From positions 62,001-126,000 of the forward strand of contig NZ_ML133530.1 in assembly GCF_003985145.1 (NCBI RefSeq): a DNA stretch of 64,000 nt, read 5' to 3'. The translations under genes and the position numbers were made by a program. This document shows positions 1 to 8,500 of the stretch, one piece after another. The stretch's first letter is position 1; every line of letters begins with the position of its first letter. The notes beneath the pieces were generated by a model, which was not told the origin of the DNA, ran no database searches, and saw nothing but the letters and a program-made list of their open reading frames with translations. The DNA comes from Rhizobium anhuiense (GTDB taxonomy: Bacteria > Pseudomonadota > Alphaproteobacteria > Rhizobiales > Rhizobiaceae).

Positions 1-1
1 G

Positions 2-391
2 GATCGCTACGATACGCATGTCGGTGAACGCGGCAACAAGCTCTCCGGCGGCGAGCGTCAGCGCATCGCGATCGCCCGCGCCATCCTCAAGGACGCGCCG
101 ATCCTGGTGCTCGACGAGGCGACCTCGGCGCTCGACGTCGAGACCGAAGCCCGCGTCAAGGCCGCGATCGACAATCTGCGCCAGAACCGCACCACCTTCA
201 TCATCGCCCACCGCCTGTCGACGGTCCGCGAAGCCGATATGGTGCTCTTCCTGGACGACGGCCGTGTGGTCGAACAGGGCAGCTTCGACGAACTCAGCCA
301 CAGCAACGGCCGCTTCGCCGCCCTGCTGCGCGCCAGCGGCATCCTGACGGACGAAGAAGTCCGCAAGGCCCATACCACCGAAGCCGCCTGA
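2..391 (+). CDS. ndvA: NdvA cyclic beta-1,2-glucan exporter, C-terminal part
   Basis: This is the 3' end of an ABC exporter whose start lies before the window. The visible 129 residues hold the signature motif LSGGERQR, the Walker B stretch ILVLDEATSALD and the switch histidine in IIAHRLSTV, so it is the end of the nucleotide-binding domain of a fused membrane/ATPase half-transporter. The product would move cyclic beta-1,2-glucan across the inner membrane to the periplasm. The NdvA assignment rests on the nearby ndvB and opgC genes and on resemblance to rhizobial NdvA/ChvA; the transmembrane part cannot be checked here. A clear terminator follows the stop codon. Confidence 0.85.
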   Translation, partial: DRYDTHVGERGNKLSGGERQRIAIARAILKDAPILVLDEATSALDVETEARVKAAIDNLRQNRTTFIIAHRLSTVREADMVLFLDDGRVVEQGSFDELSHSNGRFAALLRASGILTDEEVRKAHTTEAA

Positions 392-415
392 TCGGTTCGG
401 GTCTCAAGACAAAGG

Positions 416-446
416 CCGGAAGGGTAGCTCCCTTCCGGTCTTTTTG
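416..446 (+). terminator. Rho-independent terminator after ndvA
   Basis: The arms CCGGAAGGG and CCCTTCCGG form a perfect 9-bp stem with a 5-nt loop and run into TCTTTTTG. It lies 25 bases after the ndvA stop codon on the same strand. Confidence 0.85.
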
Positions 447-487
447 TTTGCCAGAGCCCCGGGAGCGGCGCCTTACCATCTGATCGT

Positions 488-740
488 CCTCTGCCCTGCC
501 GGATATCTCCCCCACAGGTGTAAAGCCCGGATATATACGTGACAGCTGTTCGGAGACATGCCTGACACTTCCAGAATGTTTTTCGGCAGGTCGGCAGGAG
601 CTTGCTCCCCGTAAAGCATCAACCACTCCGGTTGCCGTGCCATATCGCCTTCAGTTTAGAGTCATGCGACGGCCAGTTGTTCGGGAAGCCCTCGCGCCAT
701 CCAATCTCCCCGTGCGGGGAGATGCCCGGCAGGGCAGAGG
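488..740. repeat. Inverted pair of rhizobial intergenic repeat copies
   Basis: The 15-mer CCTCTGCCCTGCCGG at 488-502 returns as its exact reverse complement at 726-740. Next to the second copy is the palindrome ATCTCCCC-GTGC-GGGGAGAT (704-723). The whole 392-840 gap between ndvA and the next gene has no convincing coding frame; short open frames there run through the repeats. The elements resemble short intergenic repeats common in Rhizobium genomes (from memory). Confidence 0.6.
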
Positions 741-840
741 GGTACCGCACGGCACAACATCTCCGCTCTGACCCACACGATTGATCACCCCGCCGATCTT
801 CCCTAACCTTCGGCAGTCAACGAGCATAGGGAGAAAGCCC

Positions 841-1194
841 ATGAAGGTCCTGCGCATCGTCGCCAATATCCAGGCAGCGGATATCACCCTGGCCCGGCGT
901 TTCTATCAGGATATCCTCGGTCTCGACGTCATCATGGATCACGGCTGGATCACGACGTTCGGCGCATCGCGTTCGATGAATGTTCAGCTCAGCATCGCCA
1001 GTGAAGGTGGTTCCGGAACGGAGGTGCCGGACCTTTCGATCGAGGTTGACGATCTGGATGCCGCTTTCGAGGCGATGTCGGCCTCAGGCTTTCCGATCGA
1101 GTATGGCCCAGCCGATGAGCCTTGGGGCGTCAGGCGCTTCTATGTGCGCGATCCGCTGGGAAAGTTGGTGAACATCCTCGTTCATAAAAAATGA
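841..1194 (+). CDS. VOC (glyoxalase/bleomycin-resistance) superfamily protein
   Basis: This gene encodes a 117-residue cytoplasmic protein with the beta-alpha-beta-beta-beta repeat pattern of the vicinal oxygen chelate superfamily. It opens with an RIVANIQ strand, has FYQDILGL in the first helix and ends with the family-typical FYVRDPLGKLVNIL. The ATG at 841 is preferred over an in-frame ATG at 781 because GGGAGA lies just upstream and the domain begins there. Members include lyases, dioxygenases and drug-binding proteins; the substrate cannot be told from sequence. It stands alone between ndvA and the convergent opgC gene, with a weak GAGCCGG/CCGGCTC hairpin at its stop codon. Confidence 0.75.
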   Translation: MKVLRIVANIQAADITLARRFYQDILGLDVIMDHGWITTFGASRSMNVQLSIASEGGSGTEVPDLSIEVDDLDAAFEAMSASGFPIEYGPADEPWGVRRFYVRDPLGKLVNILVHKK

Positions 1195-1244
1195 GCCGGC
1201 GGCCTTTCGGCTACCGGCTCCTACATCTGACATAAATCCGAACC

Positions 1245-2483
1245 CTATTTCCGATCGCTCCGGCGATAGGCATTGGCCGTTCCGCCGATGCGGACGGGAA
1301 CGGGGATGCTGGCGGTATCGGCGACGACTTTTCCCTTGAGCTTGCCCTGTTGGCGCTTGCGCTCGAGATAATATGCATAGGCGAATTGTATCGCGACCCC
1401 TGATATCACGAAGAGCGGGCCGACCAGCGGGTCCTTGTTGGTGAGGTAGAGCACCACCTGGCCGATCATGGCGAGGATCGTGCCGGCGACGAAGATGTTC
1501 AGCGAATGGCGCCCGAGGATCGTCAGCGGATGATCCGCAGAACGGCGCAGGATCCGCGAGAGCGCCGGGATGCTGATGACGAGATAGGTCAGCGCCAGCA
1601 CATGCAGCAGCCGCGGCAGCGACAGGAACGTCTTGTCGAAACCGGTGATAACGGTCGGCAGGCCAAGTGCGGCCAGCGAGTTGCCGAAAATCCAGAGATG
1701 GCCCGTCACCCAGACGAAGGACAGTAAGACGTAAGCGGCAGCGGCCGCCAGCAGCAGCGGATGCCGCGGGATCGTGCCGCCGCGCTTGATATGCAGCATC
1801 GAGACGATGCCGATCGAAAACAGGAACTGCCAGGAGAGCGGATTGAGGAACCAGTAGCCCTCGATGAGCATGTTGTGCGGCGCCACCTCGTAGATCCCTG
1901 CAAGCAGCCAGACGGTGCCCGAGACACCGAGCGCCAGCAACGGGCTCCGCGCATTCAAGAAGAGGATAATAGGCACCATCAGCATCAGCGCGCCGTACAT
2001 CGGCAGGATATTGTTGTAACCGATCTGATGGCCGAGCAGGAGCAGAGCCGGAATGCCTTCCTTCAGGTTCATCAGAACCGCCAGGATATTGATTTCGACC
2101 AGCAATCCCGGTCGGTGGAACAGCCAGGCACCACAGATGAACAGCGCCAGCGTCATGAAGGTGGTGATCATATGGGCGAGATAGAGCGTGAAGGCGCGCT
2201 TCGCTGCCTTGATCGCCACCTTGAGCCGGTTCCCCGGCTGAAAGCGAGCCCCATAGGCAAGGCCGACGGCAATGCCCGAGATCAGCACAAAGGCCTCGGC
2301 GGCATCGGAGAAGCCGAAATTCTTCGTCGTCACATATTCGAAAATCTGTCCGGGAACATGATTGATGAAGATCATGATCAGGGCCACACCGCGCAGGACG
2401 TCGAGCCTTGTGTCGCGCGCTGGCGCAGCTGCGGATAGAGTACTGCGCCCAGGGACGATGGCTTCGGACGGCGTGCTTGCCAT
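1245..2483 (-). CDS. opgC: OpgC-family glucan succinyltransferase, polytopic membrane protein
   Basis: The 412-residue product has a short N-terminal tail, then DTRLDVLRGVALIMIFINHV, the start of the OpgC domain, followed by about ten hydrophobic segments and a basic C-terminal tail. OpgC proteins transfer succinyl groups to osmoregulated periplasmic glucans; the Brucella relative Cgm modifies cyclic beta-1,2-glucan. Position just downstream of ndvB on the same strand supports that substrate. The ATG at 2483 has AAGGAGA at good spacing; a longer in-frame reading would run into the end of ndvB and is rejected. A perfect 15-bp palindrome in its leader may separate its expression from ndvB. Confidence 0.85.
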   Translation of the reverse strand: MASTPSEAIVPGRSTLSAAAPARDTRLDVLRGVALIMIFINHVPGQIFEYVTTKNFGFSDAAEAFVLISGIAVGLAYGARFQPGNRLKVAIKAAKRAFTLYLAHMITTFMTLALFICGAWLFHRPGLLVEINILAVLMNLKEGIPALLLLGHQIGYNNILPMYGALMLMVPIILFLNARSPLLALGVSGTVWLLAGIYEVAPHNMLIEGYWFLNPLSWQFLFSIGIVSMLHIKRGGTIPRHPLLLAAAAAYVLLSFVWVTGHLWIFGNSLAALGLPTVITGFDKTFLSLPRLLHVLALTYLVISIPALSRILRRSADHPLTILGRHSLNIFVAGTILAMIGQVVLYLTNKDPLVGPLFVISGVAIQFAYAYYLERKRQQGKLKGKVVADTASIPVPVRIGGTANAYRRSDRK

Positions 2484-2517
2484 GGGTCTCTCCTTATTAT
2501 CCGATTTGCAAACGCGA

Positions 2518-2549
2518 CGACGGCCAAAAGGGTTCCCTTTTGGCCGTCG
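2518..2549. promoter_or_regulatory. Perfect 15-bp inverted repeat between ndvB and opgC
   Basis: The arms CGACGGCCAAAAGGG (2518-2532) and CCCTTTTGGCCGTCG (2535-2549) are exact complements with only TT between them, so the folded RNA would close a slightly larger loop. It sits 34 bases after the ndvB stop and 34 bases before the opgC start. No T run follows on the minus strand, so it may be an attenuator or an mRNA-stabilising hairpin rather than a full terminator. Confidence 0.6.
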
Positions 2550-2583
2550 CGAATCGCCGTGTTTTTCAGCGTGGAGAACGCTG

Positions 2584-5500
2584 TTATCCGAGCGGATATC
2601 CCTCTTCGGGATCGGTGACTTCGCAGCCGTTGATCGACAGAGTGTAGCCGCGATCATTGGACGCTTTTGAGACCGAAATGCGGTATTTGCCGCCGCCTTG
2701 CTCCACCTCTGCCGCAAAACCGTCCCATTCGGACGGGAGCGCCGGACGCACGTAGAGCCGGCCGTCCTTCAGCCGGATGCCGAGGATGCCCTCGACGGCG
2801 GCGCGGTAGAGCCAGCCGGCCGACCCGGTATACCAGGTCCAGCCGCCGCGTGATGTATAGGGCTCATGGCCATAGACGTCGGCGGCCACGACATAGGGCT
2901 CGACGCGGTATTGCTCCGCTGAAACCTTGTCGAGCGCATGGGTGATCGGGTTGAGGATCTGGAAGCAGCGGAAGGCATCGTCACCCCGCTTCAGCTGCGC
3001 CAGCGCCATCACCACCCAGGTCGAGGCATGGGTATATTGCCCGCCATTTTCGCGCACACCCGGCGGGTAGGCCTTGATATAGCCGGGATCCCTGGCGGAA
3101 TTGACGAAAGGCGGCGTGAACAGCCGGATGATCCGGGCATCCTCGTCGACCAGTTGGTCGAGCACGGCCTCCATCGCCGTGACGGCGCGGGCCGGATCGC
3201 CCTCGCCCGAGAGTACGCTCCAGGACTGCGCGATCGAATCGATCCGGCATTCGGGGCTTTCTTTGGAGCCGAGCAGCGCACCGTCGTCGAAGGTGCCGCG
3301 GCGATAGTAGCCGCCATCCCAGGCCGCAGTTTCGAGCGCCTTCTTCAGTTCGATGAGATGCGCCGACCAGCGCTCCGTGCGGACGGTGTCGCCGCGCTCT
3401 TCGGCATAGGGAATGAAGGAGCGCAATGCACCCGCCAGGAACCAGCCGAGCCAGACGCTGGTGCCGCGCCCGCCGATGCCGACGCGGTTCATGCCGTCGT
3501 TCCAGTCGCCGCCGAGGAACAGCGGCAGGCCATTGGTCCCCTTGCGGGCGATGGCGAGATCAAGAGCCAGCGCCGCATGTTCGTAGACGCTCGCCTTGTC
3601 CTCGGAAATCTCCGGCTTGTAGAAGGAGTCGTGCTGGCCTTCGAGCAGTGCCGGCCCTTCCAGGAAGGCGATCTCCTCGTCGAGCACGTTCTTGTCGCCG
3701 GTGACGCTGCAATAGTGATGGATCGCATAACTCAGCCAGACGACGTCGTCCGAGATCAGCGTGCGCACGCCCGCACCCGTTCCCGGCAGCCACCAATGCT
3801 GCACGTCGCCTTCGCGGAACTGGCGCGAAGCGGCATTCAGGATCTGCCGGCGGGCAAGCGAGGGTTCGTGCAGCACGAAGGCGAGCGTATCCTGCAACTG
3901 GTCGCGGAAGCCGAAGGCGCCGCTTGCCTGGTAGAAGGCGGTGCGGGCCATGATGCGGCAGCCGAGGCTCTGATAAGGCAGCCAGGTGTTGACGAGATTG
4001 TTCATCCCGCGATCCGGCGTCGATATCTGCAGCCTGCCGGTGAAGTCCCGCCAGAAGGCGCGGTTAGCCTCGACGGCGTCGTCGAACGAAACCTTGCGGA
4101 TATCGGCAATGACAGTGCGCGCCTCTTCTTCCGTCGGCGTGTCGCCGAGGAAGAAGGTGAAATCACGCTCCTCGCCGGCGCCAAGTTCGATGTCGATCGC
4201 AAGAGCCGCGGCCGGATCGCCATCGAGTTCGGTGCCGCCGGAAAGGGCGGCGGCCGAGATGACGGCCTGCGGCGCCTGGATCGTCCCCGCCTTGCCGATG
4301 AATTCGCGCCGGCTTGCCGAGAAACTCGAAACCGTCTCGCTCGCCGCGAAGAAGGCGGTTCGGTTGGAAAAATCGATGCTGTAGGGATTGGTGGCAAACA
4401 GCGCCCCCGTCTCCTCGTCATGGCTCGACAGGATGAAAGGCACCGTGCGTGCCGAATTGCTGCCGAGGATCCATTCGACATAACCGTAGAGACGCAGCTT
4501 GCGGCTGGCAGAACCGGTGTTGCGCAGGCGCAGGCGCTGCAGTTTCACCGGCCTTTCGCGGTCGACCGTCTGCGTCAGTTCGAGCGCGATATCGTGCTGG
4601 ACACTGGAGAAGACGGAATAGCCGAGCCCGTGGCGGGCTTCGAAACGAATGTCCGGCCGGCGGGAAAGCGCAGCGAAAGGCGTCATGACGGCACCGCTGT
4701 GGAGATCGGTGAGATAGAAGGCCTCACCCGAACGGTTGACCACGGCATCGTTCGACCAGGAGGTCAGCTGGTAGTCGCGCGAATTGGCGCTCCAGGTAAA
4801 GCCGGAGCCCTCCGCCGACACGTGGAAGCCGAACCTGTCATTGGAGATGACGTTGATCCAGGGCTGCGGCGTTGCATGACCGCCAGGCAGCCGAACGACA
4901 TATTCGCGTCCGTCGCGGGCAAAGCCGCCGATGCCGTTCCAGAAGTCGAGATCGCCTTCCTCCTCGATGACGACGGCGGGCACGACGGGCGGCGGCACCG
5001 GCACGACACGCTTGACGGGGGCCTTGTTGCGCTCGGCCCGTTCCATCTCCTGCAGCTCCTCCTTGGAGGGTGCAAACAGCGCCACGGCGCGGTTGATCTG
5101 GTCGACCACCTTGCCGTTCTTGGTATGCAGCGTGACGCGGGAGGCCGCGATCAACGCATGATAGGTGCTCTCCTCCATCAGGTCCTTGCGCACCGCAAAG
5201 ATATGCTGGCGCAAGCCGTCGGCCTGGCCCATGCGACGGACGTTCTCGCACATGGCGTCGAGCGCATGTTGCATGTCCTGCGCATAGGAAGAGGCGCGTT
5301 CGTTCATGATGACGAGATCGGCAGTGACGCCGCGCGAGCGTAGATATTCCTGCGCCAGCAGCGCTTCCCGGGCGATATCGAGATCCATGTCGTCGTTGAT
5401 GCGCAGCGTGAAAATCGGGAAGTCGCCGGAGATCGCCAGCGGCCAGAGCGCCGATTGCGACTGCAGGCCGGCCTCGACGGTCGCTTCGTCCTTGCGCAGC

Positions 5501-8500
5501 TGCATGTCGGGATAGACGAGGTAGCGTCCGAGATGCTGGAAGGCCGCCGCCTGCTGCGAGGTGACGCCGACATGGCGCATCTGCACCTGCGTGCGTGTCC
5601 AGGCCTGGACGAGCTCGTGGTTGAAGGCGTCTGGATGGCGATAGCGATTGACCGCCTTGTCGACTTCGTCGCGGCTGGGCGCCGCGATCGTCCAGAAGAT
5701 CACGCTGACTTTCTTGCCGGCCGGCACGCGGACGGTGCGACGCAGCGACATGACGGGATCGAGCATGAAGCCGTCGCTGCCCGAAAGTGTCGCGCCCGGA
5801 TCGAAGGCCGCCGCATCGGCAAGACTGCGGCCACGGCCGATGAACTTGCGGCGGTCGGTCTCGAATTCGGTATGGCGGGTGTCGCCGGCATTGTCGACGA
5901 TCAGATGGGCGATGCTGATGTTCGGCTCGTTCGGGTCGCGCTTGTTGCGTTCGGCACGGATGACGTCGCCGCGCTTGCCGATCTCGGTCTTGACGAACAT
6001 GCGGGCGAATGCCGGATGCGCATTGTCGGTATCATCGGAGGTGATCACCGGTTCGAGATAGGAGGTGACTTCGATGAAGCGGTCTTCCGTGCCCATGTTG
6101 AGCAAGGTGACGCGGCGAGCCTCGGCATCATGCTCGGTCGCAATGATGCACTCCACTTCGCTGGTGAGGTCGCCGACCGTCTTGGTGAACTGCGCCTTCT
6201 CGTCGGCGAATTCGACCTTGATCTTCTCGCCTTCGACACCCTTCGGCTCAGCCGTCGCCGACCACCATTCGCTGGTGGCGGTATCGCGCAGGAAGATGAA
6301 GCTGCCCCAGCGGTCTTCGGTCGGATCGGCTTTCCAGCGGGAAACGGAAAGGCCGTTCCAGCGGGAATAACCAGCACCCGTCGCCGTCAGCATCAGCGAA
6401 TAATGACCGTTCGACAGGAATACGAGTTCGCGGTCGCGCGAAGCCGGATCGTTGATCTTCCGGAGCTCCGGTCGCAGGAGATCGTCCTGGATGCTGGCCG
6501 GCGTGTCGGATTCGTGTTTGCCGCTCATGACCGGGATGTCGCGCGGCGCCTTTTCCTGCAGCAGCAGCTCGGCCGCCTCGATGACCGGATCGGAGTGGAA
6601 GAGCTCGCGCAGATGACCGTTGAAGGCGACGTTGGCGACGGCCGCGATCGACATGCCGTGATGGTGGGCATAATAATTGTAGACCACCGCGCATTTCTTG
6701 CCTTCCGGCACACGCGTCGGCGTGAAGTCGACGGCATCGTGGAAGCCGAACTTGCCAAGCGCGCCGACCTTGCGCAGCCTCTGCAGGTTTTCCAGCGCGC
6801 CCGGCGGGTCGTACTGGCTGGCGAGCAGCGATGCGTAAGGCGCGATGACGGCATTGTGGCCAAGACCGCGCTTCAGGCCGAGCGTCGGTACGCCGAAATT
6901 CGTGTACTGATAATTGAGGTTATGGTCGCGGGCATTGAAGGCCGCTTCCGAAATGCCCCACGGAATGCCGAGCTTGCGGGCGTAATTCATCTGCTCGACG
7001 ACGACCAGATTGTTGGTCTGGTTGAGAATGCCTCCGCCACGCTCCTGCATGACGAGCGGCGGCATCAGATATTCGAACATCGAGCCGGACCAGGAGACCA
7101 GCGCGCCGCGTGACCCCACAGGCACGACCTGGCGGCCGAGGCGATACCAGTGTTCCGTCGGCAGGTCGCCCTTGGCGATGCCGAAGAGGCTGGTCAGGCG
7201 GCATTCCGAGGCAAGAAGGTCGTAACACGCCTGGTCGAGCTCGCCGCTTTCGACGCGGTAGCCGATCGATAGCAGGCGCCGTTCCGGCCGGAACAGGAAG
7301 CCGAAATCCATCGAGAAAGCCAGATCGCGGGCCTTGTCGCGCAGCGCCACCAGGCGCGGCCGCAGCGCATCGACCTTGGAAAGGTCGAAGGTACTGTCGG
7401 AAATATGCGCCTCGCAGACCTTTACCAGCGATGCCGCCCATTGGGTGACTTCTTCGCTCTGCTTCGACTTGACCTCATGGTCGAGATTGGCGGCAAGCTT
7501 CTCGATGTCGCGCGCGAGAACGGCGAGGTTGATGATGCGGATCGAGGCGAATTCATGCTCGCGTTTGACCGCGGCAAGCGCGTTCTGGAAGCCGACGATG
7601 CGCTCCTCCAGGCGCCGGCGCAGCGGGCGCACGGTCTTGCGGTCATCGGGCAGGTCCGCCAGCACTTCGCCGAGAATGCCGGCGGTGTCGCCGACGCCGT
7701 CGAGATTGCCCTGCATATGCGCCGACGGCGCCTCGGCCCAGTTGCGGCAGGCCGATGAAATGGCGATCAGATGGCCGGCGAGATTGCCGCTGTCGACGGC
7801 CGAGACGTAACGAGGCCCAAGCGTCTGCAGCGTATCGGTGTGATACCAGTTGAACAGATGGCCGCGGAATTTCTCCATCCTGTCGATCGTCGCGATCGTC
7901 TGCTCCAGCCGCTCGAGCGTCTCCTCGAAGGAGAACCAGCCGAAATGCCGGCCGGAAACGACGGAGAGCAGATAGACGCCGATATTGGTCGGCGAGGTGC
8001 GCGCCGCGACGATCACATGCGGCGTTTCCTGGATATTATCAGGCGGCAGATAGTTCTGCTCGGCCGTCGTGAAGGTCTCGAAATACCGCCAGGTGCGCCG
8101 GGCGATCTTGCGCAGTTCGCTCGACACGGAATCGGCGACTTCGAGCCGGTCTTCGGTCTCCGCCGACTGGCTGACATACCAGGCAACAACAGGCGACAGG
8201 ACCCACAGCAGGGCGAAGGGAATGCCGACGAGGAAGGCGTTGTCGCCGGGAAGGGCTGCGAAACCGAGCGCCAGCAGCGCCAGCACCGGCGCATGCCACA
8301 TCGCCTTGTAATAGGAGATCAGCGTCCCCTGGCCGCCGGCCTGGACGCTGGCGGCGGTGCGCCACTGCAGCATCAGCTTGCGGCTGACGAACAGGCGGTA
8401 GAGCGAACGGCCGATCGCATCCGCCATCATGCAGGCCGAGTCGGCGATGAAGACGATGCGCAGCGCAACCTGTGCATTGGCCGCCGTGATATCGGACCAG

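Noticed and set aside
602..784. 60-residue open frame between ndvA and the VOC gene
   Set aside because: It is translated repeat DNA without a ribosome site.
2938..5343. Long open frame of about 800 codons on the plus strand opposite ndvB
   Set aside because: GC-rich codon use of ndvB leaves few stops in the opposite frames; there is no ribosome site and no protein-like motif, while ndvB itself is clearly conserved.
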